From Pseudomonas sp. Q11 (GTDB lineage Bacteria; Pseudomonadota; Gammaproteobacteria; Pseudomonadales; Pseudomonadaceae), in contig NZ_JAKNQY010000006.1 of the NCBI RefSeq assembly GCF_024494355.1, positions 186,001 to 250,000 on the forward strand: a stretch of 64,000 bases of DNA, in the 5' to 3' direction. A program made the position numbers and the translations under genes. The stretch's first letter is position 1, and every line of letters starts with the position of its first letter. Below the pieces are notes generated by a model. That model was not told the DNA's origin and ran no database searches. It saw nothing but the letters and a program-made list of their open reading frames with translations. Below are positions 26,374 through 34,374 of the stretch, one piece after another.

Positions 26374-27568
26374 CGCACTGGACGGCCTTACCGTCCTCGA
26401 TTTTACCCAGATCGCCGCTGGCCCCACGGCAACGATGCTGCTGGCCGACATGGGCGCGCGGGTGATCAAGGTAGAACCCCGCGAAGGTGAGTTGGGCCGC
26501 ACCCTCGGGCCCGCCTGGGTGGGCGAAGACAGCGCGCTTTACCACGCTTTCAACCGCGGCAAGCAATGCATCAGCCTGGACCTCAAGCACCCCGACAGCA
26601 TCGAGGTCATCAAACGCTTGGTGTTGCAGGCCGACATCCTGATCGAAAGCATGCGCCCGGGCGTGATGACTCGGCTGGGCCTGGGTTATGAAACCCTGGC
26701 AGCACTCAAGCCTGACCTGATCTATTGCTCGATCTCGGCCTACGGCCAGGAAGGCCCCTATTCGGACCGGGCGGGTGTCGACGGAATTCTACAGGCTGAC
26801 TCCGGCCTGATGAGTCTGATTGGCACACCGGGCGCGCCCCCCTGCAAAGTACAGGCACCGGTGGTGGACGTGGTTACCGGCTACATGGCCTGTATGGCCG
26901 TATTGGCCAAACTGCACGCCCGTCAGAGCGATGGGCTGGGCGGCCATCTGGATGTCAGCCTGATGAACTCGGCGCTGGCACTGCAGCAGTCGTCCATCAC
27001 CAGCTACCTGAGCGATGGCAGGTTGCCGACGCGCATCGGCAGTGGCGCGCCCTACTCAGCCCCCAACGAAGCGTTCCAGACCGAGGACGGCTGGCTGATG
27101 GTAGCGGCCTACAACGGCAACCGCTGGCCCACACTGTGCAAAGTACTGGGCCACGAAGAATGGATCGCCGACCCACGCTTCGTCAGCTCCGCGCAACGGG
27201 TCATCCATCGCGCCGAGATGGGTGCAGCGCTGACCGCGGTGTTCATGAGCAAACCCACAGCCGATTGGCTGCATGTGTTGCATGAAGCGGACATTCTCTG
27301 CTCGAAGGTCGCCAACTACAGCGATCTGATGAAGCATCCGCAGATTACCAGCAATGGCATGCTGGTTGAGCTCAACGATCCTGTACAGGGTGTCGTGCGG
27401 GTCCCGGGGTTCCCCATCAACAGCGTGCAGGCTGCGCAAACACCCTATGCGCCGGCCCCGCAGAACGGTGAACATTCTCGTTCGGTGCTGCGCGACTTTG
27501 CGTTTTCCGAAGCACAGATCGCCGCGCTACAGGCATCGAAAGCGTTGCACTGTAGTGACACCCTCTGA
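26363..27568 (+). CDS. CaiB/BaiF-type CoA-transferase (family III)
   Basis: 401 aa. Transfers CoA between carboxylic acids, here probably to activate the pathway substrate. N-terminal VLDFTQIAAGPTATMLLADMG, KVEPREGE and FNRGKQCISLDLK are family marks; Asp140 in RAGVDGILQADSG is the expected catalytic Asp. Last gene of the operon 22860-27568, followed by a strong terminator. The whole set (CoA-transferase, enoyl-CoA hydratase, SDR, thiolase with DUF35, thioesterase) is a complete beta-oxidation-like route for an unknown acid. Confidence 0.9.
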   Translation: MLRNALDGLTVLDFTQIAAGPTATMLLADMGARVIKVEPREGELGRTLGPAWVGEDSALYHAFNRGKQCISLDLKHPDSIEVIKRLVLQADILIESMRPGVMTRLGLGYETLAALKPDLIYCSISAYGQEGPYSDRAGVDGILQADSGLMSLIGTPGAPPCKVQAPVVDVVTGYMACMAVLAKLHARQSDGLGGHLDVSLMNSALALQQSSITSYLSDGRLPTRIGSGAPYSAPNEAFQTEDGWLMVAAYNGNRWPTLCKVLGHEEWIADPRFVSSAQRVIHRAEMGAALTAVFMSKPTADWLHVLHEADILCSKVANYSDLMKHPQITSNGMLVELNDPVQGVVRVPGFPINSVQAAQTPYAPAPQNGEHSRSVLRDFAFSEAQIAALQASKALHCSDTL

Positions 27569-27585
27569 AGGCCAATGACTAAAGC

Positions 27586-27629
27586 CCGGGCCCTTTCATC
27601 GCGACGCGGTGAAGGGGCCCGGTTTTTTT
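27586..27629 (+). terminator. Rho-independent terminator of the acyl-CoA operon
   Basis: CCGGGCCCTTTCA pairs with TGAAGGGGCCCGG (one G-T pair) across an 11-base loop, followed by seven T. Confidence 0.92.
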
Positions 27630-27704
27630 CTTTTCTGCAAAACACCCAAGTATTCAAGCTCACGGAAAATGTCGCGGGACCCTGGCTCGCGCACAACTAC
27701 GATA

Positions 27705-27754
27705 TTTCGTAACAAGCCACTACGAAACTCCGTATATATACGTAAAATCGTGAT
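27705..27754 (+). promoter_or_regulatory. Probable activator binding site (copy A) of the nit promoter
   Basis: 27722-27754 matches 36326-36358, just in front of the sigma-54 activator gene, at 27 of 33 positions without gaps. Shared blocks are ACGAA, CGTA, ATATACG and TCGTGAT. Copy A also has TTTCGTA at 27705 facing TACGAAA at 27721, and the perfect palindrome CGTATATATACG at 27731-27742. Its centre is about 115 bases upstream of the -24 element, the usual distance for an enhancer site. Confidence 0.78.
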
Positions 27755-27852
27755 CCGTAGATGGGCTGAGAGGTACTACAAAGACGCTAAAAAAAATAAT
27801 TTATCTTTGTACTTCAATAACTTGAAGATCAACAAAAAGAACAGGATTCAAG

Positions 27853-27868
27853 TGGCACGCTTCTCGCT
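27853..27868 (+). promoter_or_regulatory. Sigma-54 (RpoN) promoter of the nit cluster
   Basis: TGGCACGCTTCTCGCT agrees with TGGCACG-N4-TTGCW at all but one defined base (T to C in the -12 TTGC), with the GG and GC at the required spacing. It ends 67 bases before the nitB start codon. A cognate activator gene lies at 36378. Confidence 0.85.
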
Positions 27869-27935
27869 CCAGTCCCTGTAACCGATAGGCCGATCCCGGC
27901 CATCGATAACAGCAAGTACTACTGGAGACGACGAC

Positions 27936-28418
27936 ATGCCCAATGTGGACATTGCCCACTACCAAGACGGCGACTTTTTGGTCAACTACGAAGAAAAGGT
28001 CTTCGAGGACGTCAAGGCCGCACCCGGTGACAAGGCCCTGTTGACCTTCCACACGATCGCCTTCGAAGGTTCCATTGGCCTGGTCAACATGCTGCAAGCC
28101 AAGCGCCTGCTGCGCAAAGGTTTTGAAACCAAGATCCTGCTTTACGGGCCAGGCGTGCAACTTGGCGTGCAACGCGGCTTCCCCACCCTGGGCGCCGAAG
28201 CCTTCCCCGGCCACTTGGCCGTCAATAACCAGATCAAGGCATTCATGGCTGAAGGCGGTGAAGTCTATGCCTGCCGTTTTGCCTTGCAGGCCCTGTATGG
28301 CCAAACCGAAAAAGCCCTGATCGAAGGCATTCGCCCAATCAACCCTCTGGATGTCATGGACCTGCGTCTGCTGATGCGTCGTGAGGGCGCGATGATCATT
28401 GATACCTGGACTGCCTGA
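27936..28418 (+). CDS. nitB: Nit1C cluster protein, MSMEG_0572/Sll0783 family
   Basis: 160 aa, soluble. A highly conserved protein found almost only next to Nit1-type nitrilases and annotated as a nitrogen-starvation response protein. Seen: [19 protein letters not shown], a block with [20 protein letters not shown] and [12 protein letters not shown]; this last part resembles DsrE-like small proteins. In P. fluorescens NCIMB 11764 the nitB product rises strongly on cyanide, but its role is not known. First gene behind the sigma-54 promoter; GGAGACGAC ribosome site. Confidence 0.9.
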   Translation: MPNVDIAHYQDGDFLVNYEEKVFEDVKAAPGDKALLTFHTIAFEGSIGLVNMLQAKRLLRKGFETKILLYGPGVQLGVQRGFPTLGAEAFPGHLAVNNQIKAFMAEGGEVYACRFALQALYGQTEKALIEGIRPINPLDVMDLRLLMRREGAMIIDTWTA

Positions 28419-28502
28419 GTCGCGACCCGCCCGCTCGACGCAGGAAGCGGGCGGGTCCGCAAAGACCTTCAGCCTCCCTCTACCGCCCCAAGGAATTACC
28501 CC

Positions 28503-29447
28503 ATGCCCGTTATTCGCGCCGCCGCCGTGCAGTTCAGCCCCGTGCTCTACTCGCGCCAGGCAACCGTCGACAAACTCTGCCGCCAATTGCTGGAACTGGG
28601 CCGCGAAGGCGTGCAGTTTGCTGTCTTTCCAGAAACCGTGGTGCCGTACTACCCCTATTTCTCTTTTGTGCAGCCGCCCTTTGCCATGGCCAGGCAACAC
28701 CTCAAGCTGCTCGAAGAGTCGGTCACCGTGCCCTCGGACGTCACCCGCCAGATCGGCGAAGCCTGCCGCGAAGCCCACCTCGTCGCCTGTATCGGCGTCA
28801 ACGAACGCGATGGCGGCACACTCTACAACGCTCAACTGCTGTTCGACGCCGATGGCACGCTTATCCAGCACCGGCGCAAGATCACCCCCACTTATCACGA
28901 GCGCATGGTCTGGGGTCAGGGCGATGGTTCCGGTTTGCGCGCTACCGACAGCGCCGTCGGTCGCATCGGCGCACTGGCTTGTTGGGAACATTACAACCCA
29001 CTGGCGCGCTACGCACTGATGGCCGACGCAGAACAGATTCACGCAGCGATGTTCCCCGGCTCCCTGGTCGGTCAGATCTTTGCTGATCAGATCGAAGTGA
29101 CCATCCGCCACCACGCCCTGGAAAGCGGTTGTTTCGTGGTCAACGCCACTGCCTGGCTCGATGCCGGGCAACAGGCACAAATCATGGCCGACACCGGTTG
29201 TGCCATCGAACCCATCTCCGGTGGTTGCTTCACGGCCATCGTCTCGCCAGAAGGCAAGTTGCTCGCGCAGTTGACCGAAGGCGAAGGGGTGATCATCGCC
29301 GACCTGGATTTCGCCTTGATCGACAAGCGTAAACGCATGATGGATTCAGTCGGCCATTACAGCCGCCCGGAATTGCTCAGCCTGCAGATCGACCGCCGAG
29401 CCATGGCACATGTGCATGAACGTCGCGAGGCTTGCGAGCATGACTAA
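28503..29447 (+). CDS. nitC: Nit1-type nitrilase (Nit6803-like, NitC)
   Basis: 314 aa. A carbon-nitrogen hydrolase that converts nitriles to acid and ammonia. The catalytic set is visible: Glu44 ([13 protein letters not shown]), Lys126 ([11 protein letters not shown], with Glu133) and Cys160 ([12 protein letters not shown]). The [10 protein letters not shown] context and the [20 protein letters not shown] block mark the Nit1 subfamily. In NCIMB 11764 a nitC knock-out no longer grows on cyanide as nitrogen source. An AAGGA ribosome site precedes ATG 28503. It overlaps the radical SAM gene by eight bases. Confidence 0.94.
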   Translation: MPVIRAAAVQFSPVLYSRQATVDKLCRQLLELGREGVQFAVFPETVVPYYPYFSFVQPPFAMARQHLKLLEESVTVPSDVTRQIGEACREAHLVACIGVNERDGGTLYNAQLLFDADGTLIQHRRKITPTYHERMVWGQGDGSGLRATDSAVGRIGALACWEHYNPLARYALMADAEQIHAAMFPGSLVGQIFADQIEVTIRHHALESGCFVVNATAWLDAGQQAQIMADTGCAIEPISGGCFTAIVSPEGKLLAQLTEGEGVIIADLDFALIDKRKRMMDSVGHYSRPELLSLQIDRRAMAHVHERREACEHD

Positions 29448-30531
29448 CCAAGTGTTTGCAAGCGATCTGCTGGCCCAACTGCAATGCCATGGCGTTCGCT
29501 GGCAAGGCGCTGAAGGGCTCAGCCGCAAGGGCGGTGCGGGCCCCTCGGACCACAAGGCGTTGAGTCTGGGCGCACATACCGCCATGGTGCCGATGCTCAA
29601 CCGCGCCTCCCTGGACTCGCCCTACTCTGCCATACCTGACGCTAGCGGTGCCCAGGCGCTGATCTTTCGCGAAGGTTTGCAGGTTGGCCAGGTACAACTG
29701 CCAGGCGTGCCAAATTTCTACGGCCTGAACACCGAAGACGGTACGCCGTACTGGAAGATCGCGACGCTGCACAGCAAGGACGTGTTGGCGACAACTGTGC
29801 TGCAACACTGCATCCGTATGAACGAAGCAGCCACCTCGTGCCAGTTCTGCGCCATCGACCAGTCCCTGGCATCGGGCAAGACCATAGCCCGCAAGCGCCC
29901 GGCACAATTGGCGGCGGTCGCAAAAGCGGCGGTCGAGCTGGACGGCGTCAAGCACATGGTGATGACCACCGGCACACCGCAGACGCCCGACCGTGGCGCG
30001 GCAATCCTTTGCGAGTCAGCGGCGGCTGTGACGGCCGCCGTGGACCTGCCGATACAGGCCCAATGTGAGCCGCCGGACGACGATGTCTGGTTCCAGCGCC
30101 TCAGGGAAAGCGGGGTGGTCTCGCTTGGCATGCACCTGGAGGCCGTCACCGACGAAGTGCGCCGGCGAATCATGCCAGGCAAGGCCGAAGTACCTTTGCA
30201 ACGCTACTTCAGCGCCTTCGAGGCCGCAGTCAAGGTTTTCGGCCATGGCCAGGTAAGCACCTACATCCTCGCGGGTCTGGGCGATAGCGAGGAGGCCATC
30301 GCCAACATGTGCGAAAGGCTCGCACGCTTGGGCGTATACCCCTTCGTGGTGCCCTTCGTGCCGATCGACGGCACCCCTCTGGCCCACCACCCAAAACCCG
30401 ACAGTGCCCTTATGCAACGGCTCTATCCGCGTATCGGTGCAAGTTTGCGCCGGCACGGGCTGCATTCGGACAACATCAACGCCGGCTGCGCCAAATGCGG
30501 CGCCTGCTCGGCCCTGAAACATTACGAGTGA
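29440..30531 (+). CDS. nitD: Nit1C radical SAM protein (MSMEG_0568 family)
   Basis: 363 aa. A radical SAM enzyme with wide Cys spacing in its cluster motif: Cys124, then Cys134 and Cys137 (HC-x9-C-QFC), rather than the usual CxxxCxxC. The core resembles biotin synthase/elongator-type barrels ([33 protein letters not shown]). Three further Cys at 350, 353 and 356 (AGCAKCGAC) could hold a second iron-sulfur cluster. ATG 29440 overlaps the end of nitC. The reaction is unknown; it is a fixed member of the cluster. Confidence 0.9.
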   Translation: MTNQVFASDLLAQLQCHGVRWQGAEGLSRKGGAGPSDHKALSLGAHTAMVPMLNRASLDSPYSAIPDASGAQALIFREGLQVGQVQLPGVPNFYGLNTEDGTPYWKIATLHSKDVLATTVLQHCIRMNEAATSCQFCAIDQSLASGKTIARKRPAQLAAVAKAAVELDGVKHMVMTTGTPQTPDRGAAILCESAAAVTAAVDLPIQAQCEPPDDDVWFQRLRESGVVSLGMHLEAVTDEVRRRIMPGKAEVPLQRYFSAFEAAVKVFGHGQVSTYILAGLGDSEEAIANMCERLARLGVYPFVVPFVPIDGTPLAHHPKPDSALMQRLYPRIGASLRRHGLHSDNINAGCAKCGACSALKHYE

Positions 30532-30544
30532 CAGGAGCCTGACC

Positions 30545-31108
30545 ATGGCCGAACACGCATTTGCCTTGAGCGAAGACACTTTCCGGGATTTCCTCGCCGA
30601 CGACTTGCTCGTCAAGCCAGCCAGCGAAACCTGGGAGCGCGGCGGCTACTACGAACTGCGCCGCGCGGTGTTCTGCGAGGAGCAACGCTTGCTGGAGAAA
30701 GACAAGGACGAACGCGACTTTCAGGCTATTCCCATTGTCGCCATAGCCCATCACTGCGGCATGCCGGAAAAGGTGATCGGCGCCGTGCGGATCTACCGGA
30801 CCGAGCCCGGCGTCTGGTTCGGCGGCCGCCTGTGCGTGGAGCAGGCCTACCGCCGCCACGGCATGATCGGCAAAGCCCTGGTCAATGAAGCCGTATCACG
30901 GGCAATCGACCTGGGCTGCCAGACGTTCCTGGCCACCGTGCAGATTGCCAACCAGCAATATTTCCATGGCTTGCACTGGCAGACCCTTGAGGCCATCGAG
31001 CTGCTTGGCCAACCCCATGTGCTGATGCAGGCAAACCTTGATGACTACCCCTTCATGCCGCGTCAGGTTGCCTTGACGTCTCGTCGGAGCCGTCGCCATG
31101 GTGACTGA
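30545..31108 (+). CDS. nitE: Nit1C GNAT N-acetyltransferase (MSMEG_0567/Sll0786 family)
   Basis: 187 aa. GNAT fold with acetyl-CoA-binding stretch RLCVEQAYRRHGMIGKALVNEAV. The N-terminal part (WERGGYYELRRAVFCEEQRLLE) is typical for this cluster-specific family. AGGAG precedes ATG 30545, and the end overlaps nitF by 11 bases. The acetyl acceptor is unknown. Confidence 0.9.
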   Translation: MAEHAFALSEDTFRDFLADDLLVKPASETWERGGYYELRRAVFCEEQRLLEKDKDERDFQAIPIVAIAHHCGMPEKVIGAVRIYRTEPGVWFGGRLCVEQAYRRHGMIGKALVNEAVSRAIDLGCQTFLATVQIANQQYFHGLHWQTLEAIELLGQPHVLMQANLDDYPFMPRQVALTSRRSRRHGD

Positions 31109-32093
31109 TCTGCGCCCCCTGTTGGCGGCACTGAAAAACACGCCAGCCATGCTTTCCAAACAAGCCATCCAGCAACCGGCGCGAACGATTCCGGCGCGGG
31201 TGTGCAGCGACGATGAACGCTACGCGTTACCCGGCGACGACACCGCAGCCATTCGCTGTGGCGATCAATACCAGCTGCTTGCCATCGAGGGCATGCTGCC
31301 GAGCTTTGTCGCCCAGGCGCCATGGTTCGCCGGCTGGTCGGCTGTCATGGCCAACGTCAGCGATATTACCGCCATGGGCGGCCGTGCCACGGCGGTGGTC
31401 AATGCTTATTGGCACCATGATTTCGACGCAGCCGAAAGCGTGCTCACCGGCATCCGCGACGCCTGCAGCGCCTATGGCCTGATCCTCGCGGGCGGTCATA
31501 CCAGCCTCACCCCCGATAACCCGACGGCACTTGCCGTGGCGATCACCGGCTGGGCTCGGAGCCTGCTTTCGACCCTGCACGTCGCACCCGGCCAGACCCT
31601 GGCCATGGTCGCGGATTTGAACGGTCAATGGCACGGTCAGGCGCCCTACTGGAAAGCGTTCGAAGGCGTACCCGGTGAACGCTTGCGGGCAAAGCTCGAA
31701 GTCATCCCGCGTCTGGCCGAGGCAGGCTTGTTAGTGGCCGCCAAGGACATCAGCAACGCAGGCGTTCTCGGTTCTTTGCTGATGTTGCTGGAGCCCACCG
31801 GATGCGGGGCTCGAATCGATCTCGACGCCCTGCCCCGGCCGTGCGATGCGGCCCTGGAGTGTTGGCTGCAAGCCTTCCCCAGCTACGGCTTCCTGCTGAC
31901 CCTCAAGCCAGGAGATCTGCCCACTGTGCAGGCGGCCTTCGCCTTCGAAGGTTTGCACTGCGAGCCAATCGGCACGATCAACGACAGCGGCTGCCTCGAC
32001 GTACAGCTGGCCGACCAGCACGACGAATTCTGGAACCTGCGACAGCAGCCCTTTACCGGCTTTAGTTACCCAAACCTGATCAAGGAGCACTGA
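31098..32093 (+). CDS. nitF: Nit1C AIR-synthase-related protein (Sll0787 family)
   Basis: 331 aa, PurM/SelD-like ATP-binding fold. GDDTAAIR (ATP/metal loop), GWSAVMANVSDITAMGG, and LAGGHTS are the conserved loops; AAKDISNAGVLGSLLMLLE marks the second domain. Members of this superfamily (ThiL, SelD, HypE, PurM) use ATP to activate a carbonyl or phosphorylate a substrate; HypE makes a cyano ligand, which is suggestive in a cyanide cluster but not evidence. GGAG precedes ATG 31098. Confidence 0.9.
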   Translation: MVTDLRPLLAALKNTPAMLSKQAIQQPARTIPARVCSDDERYALPGDDTAAIRCGDQYQLLAIEGMLPSFVAQAPWFAGWSAVMANVSDITAMGGRATAVVNAYWHHDFDAAESVLTGIRDACSAYGLILAGGHTSLTPDNPTALAVAITGWARSLLSTLHVAPGQTLAMVADLNGQWHGQAPYWKAFEGVPGERLRAKLEVIPRLAEAGLLVAAKDISNAGVLGSLLMLLEPTGCGARIDLDALPRPCDAALECWLQAFPSYGFLLTLKPGDLPTVQAAFAFEGLHCEPIGTINDSGCLDVQLADQHDEFWNLRQQPFTGFSYPNLIKEH

Positions 32094-32094
32094 C

Positions 32095-32421
32095 ATGCCT
32101 GCCGTCAACATTCGTTTGCGCTGGCCCGATGGCCAGGAGAGCAACGCCTACTCGCCGTCCACCATCATCCACGAGCACCTGCAAGCCGGCAAAAGCTACC
32201 CCATGGAGGAATTTCTGCATCGTGCCGAGACCGGCCTCAACAGCGCCTCCGAACGGGTCAGGGTGGTTAAGGGTTTCTATTGCAGCGCAGCGATGGACAC
32301 ACTCGGCGGCCTGCGCCTGACCGCGAATAAATTCACCGCGCCCCAGGCGCAGGTCCAGGTACTGGAAATCAAAACCCAGGGCGCCGGTCAGGTGAACTAC
32401 GCCGGGTTTGCCGACATTTGA
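32095..32421 (+). CDS. nitG: Nit1C small protein, MSMEG_0570 family
   Basis: 108 aa, no membrane segment. Conserved in Nit1C clusters and annotated as a nitrogen-starvation response protein. It opens PAVNIRLRWPDGQ and contains SSTII-like (SPSTIIHEHL), LHRAETGLNSASERVR and GFYCSAAMDT. Function unknown. Starts one base after the nitF stop, with AAGGAG ahead, so it is translated with it. Confidence 0.88.
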   Translation: MPAVNIRLRWPDGQESNAYSPSTIIHEHLQAGKSYPMEEFLHRAETGLNSASERVRVVKGFYCSAAMDTLGGLRLTANKFTAPQAQVQVLEIKTQGAGQVNYAGFADI

Positions 32422-32447
32422 ATCACGACTTTTCAGAGGACCACAGC

Positions 32448-33671
32448 ATGACCCACTACAAAGCGATCGTCATCGGCGGCGGCCAGGCTGGCCTTTCGGC
32501 CAGTTACTACCTGCAACAGCAAGACATCGACCATCTTGTGCTGGAAAAGCACACCCTGACCCACACGTGGCGTAACCAGCGTTGGGACGCCTTCTGCCTG
32601 GTGACGCCAAACTGGCAATGCGCCCTGCCCGGCTATCCCTATGCCGGTGACGATCCGCACGGGTTCATGAAAAAGGACCAGATCATCAGCTACCTGGACG
32701 GCTTCATCGCCAAGGTCAACGCCCCGGTGCGTGAAGGCGTGACCGTACTGCGCATGAGCACCCGCGTAGAGGGCGGCTACTTGCTCAACACCAGTGCAGG
32801 CGACTTCAGTGCCGACCAGGTCATCGTCGCCAGCGGCGGCTACCACACCCCGATCATTCCGCGCCTGGCCGAACGCCTGCCAGTCGAGATCCAGCAGATC
32901 CACTCCGAACAATACCGCAACCCCGATGCGCTGCCGGAGGGCGCAGTCTTGGTGGTCGGCTCCGGACAGTCCGGTGCGCAAATCGCCGAAGACCTGCACC
33001 TGGCAGGTCGCAAAGTCTTCCTTGCGGTGGGCGATGCGCCGCGCTGCGCGCGCTTTCACCGCGGCAAGGACGTGGTCGACTGGCTGGCCGAGATGGGCTA
33101 CTACGACATCGGCGTTGATGTGCACCCTCTACGCGAGGGCGTGCGCGACAACACCAACCATTACGTCACCGGACGCGACGGCGGGCGCGACATTGACCTG
33201 CGGCGCTTCGCCAGCGAAGGCATGCAACTGTTCGGCCGCCTGGAAAGCCTGGACGGCACCACCCTGAAGTTCGCCCCTGACCTTGGCAGCAACCTCGACG
33301 CAGCGGATGCCGTGTACAACAGAATCAATGCGAGCATCGACAAGTACATTGCGGAAAAAGGTCTTGAGGCCCCCGCTGGCATTGTCTACGAGCCACTGTG
33401 GAAGCCCGGGCAGGAAATTACCGATCTCAACCTGGCAGGCTCCGGCATCACCAGCGTCATCTGGTGCATTGGCTTCCAGCCGGACTTCTCCTGGGTTGAC
33501 GTACCCGTATTCAACGGCCGCAGCTATCCCGGCCATCAACGCGGTGTGACCGCCCAGAAGGGTTTGTACTTCCTCGGTTTGCCTTGGCTACACACCTGGG
33601 GTTCGGGGCGGTTTTGCGGGGTAGCGCGCGATGCGCAGTTTGTGGTCGAGCATCTCGCCGCTTGCCGCTGA
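32448..33671 (+). CDS. nitH: Nit1C flavin-dependent oxidoreductase (MSMEG_0569 family)
   Basis: 407 aa, flavoprotein monooxygenase type. FAD loop VIGGGQAGLSASYYL at residues 8-22, and a second Rossmann loop VLVVGSGQSGAQIAEDL for NAD(P)H; LGLPWLHTWGSGRF near the end is typical of the group. It may oxidise a cyanide-derived adduct before or after the nitrilase step, but the reaction is unproven. ATG 32448 follows AGAGGA; a TTG ten codons upstream lacks that site. Last gene of the cluster. Confidence 0.9.
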   Translation: MTHYKAIVIGGGQAGLSASYYLQQQDIDHLVLEKHTLTHTWRNQRWDAFCLVTPNWQCALPGYPYAGDDPHGFMKKDQIISYLDGFIAKVNAPVREGVTVLRMSTRVEGGYLLNTSAGDFSADQVIVASGGYHTPIIPRLAERLPVEIQQIHSEQYRNPDALPEGAVLVVGSGQSGAQIAEDLHLAGRKVFLAVGDAPRCARFHRGKDVVDWLAEMGYYDIGVDVHPLREGVRDNTNHYVTGRDGGRDIDLRRFASEGMQLFGRLESLDGTTLKFAPDLGSNLDAADAVYNRINASIDKYIAEKGLEAPAGIVYEPLWKPGQEITDLNLAGSGITSVIWCIGFQPDFSWVDVPVFNGRSYPGHQRGVTAQKGLYFLGLPWLHTWGSGRFCGVARDAQFVVEHLAACR

Positions 33672-33690
33672 CTTTCGACTGGCATTTATC

Positions 33691-33713
33691 CGTCGGCTCT
33701 GCGCGGGCCGACG
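33691..33713. terminator. Possible terminator hairpin between convergent nit and siroheme reductase operons
   Basis: CGTCGGC faces GCCGACG across nine bases, 20 bases after the nitH stop. No T-run follows, so it is a weak call. Confidence 0.35.
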
Positions 33714-33870
33714 TCAGGAGTTCAGCATGCATAACGTCAGCCTCGAACAGACTTAACTCGCCAGCATGCCCAATCTGGCTTACACCGGTTTGTCCGAAAA
33801 ATCGCCCAACAGTTGATGAGCCTTGTCGAGCGAAAACCAGTTCAAACCAGCGAACCGAATGCAGCAAGCT

Positions 33871-34374
33871 TCAGCGCCGCCGAAACAGTGGCCGGGGTTC
33901 AATCACCGAGCGCCCATACAACACGCTCATACCCGCCAACCCTTTAAGAGCATCTTCAGGGGATTTGTCTTCACGCACGGCAAAGCTGGTGAAACCGCAT
34001 TGACGCATGTGGCTGAGCTGATCGCGCAGCACGTCACCGATGGCGCGCAACTCGCCCTCCCAGCCCAGCCTCGTACGCAGCAGATAGGCCTGGCTGTAGC
34101 CGCGTCCGTCGCGGAAGCTGGGAAAATCCAGGGCAATAAGTGGCAATACACCCAGCCACATTTCAAGGCTTTCCACGTCGTCATCAGGGCCGAGCCACAC
34201 GCCATCCACGCTCATGGCCTGCAGTGCACTCTTCTCCTGTCGCTGACGCCAGCGAGCCAGTGGCAGGATCAGTGGGCTGGCCGGGAGTTCGCCCTCGGTG
34301 TCGCGGATCAAGGTCCAGTGATCATCCAGAGCGTGACGAGCACCGCCTTCGCACAACATCAGTAAGTTGTTCAT
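33871..34374 (-). CDS. DUF934 protein, partner of siroheme sulfite/nitrite reductase
   Basis: 167 aa. DUF934 proteins are encoded next to assimilatory sulfite reductases in proteobacteria. Seen: WLGPDDDVESLEMW, IALDFPSFRDGRGYSQAYLLR and GDVLRDQLSHMRQCGF, all family hallmarks. It starts inside the last four bases of the reductase gene (ATGA overlap). PA4129 of P. aeruginosa, in a cyanide-inducible cluster, has the same partner arrangement. Confidence 0.88.
   Translation of the reverse strand: MNNLLMLCEGGARHALDDHWTLIRDTEGELPASPLILPLARWRQRQEKSALQAMSVDGVWLGPDDDVESLEMWLGVLPLIALDFPSFRDGRGYSQAYLLRTRLGWEGELRAIGDVLRDQLSHMRQCGFTSFAVREDKSPEDALKGLAGMSVLYGRSVIEPRPLFRRR

Larger units (their letters stand above)
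27569..27935. promoter_or_regulatory. Regulatory region of the nit cluster
   Basis: 367 bases holding, in order, the terminator of the previous operon, an upstream activator-type site (27705-27754), a sigma-54 promoter (27853-27868) and an untranslated leader. AT-rich between the activator site and the promoter, as expected where DNA must loop or bend. Confidence 0.75.

Noticed and set aside
27801..29180. 459-codon frame on the minus strand covering nitB and nitC
   Set aside because: Antisense shadow; would also run over the sigma-54 promoter and lacks any protein family.
33511..33867. 118-codon frame on the minus strand after the DUF934 gene
   Set aside because: Half of it is antisense to nitH and the rest shows no ribosome site or conserved features.
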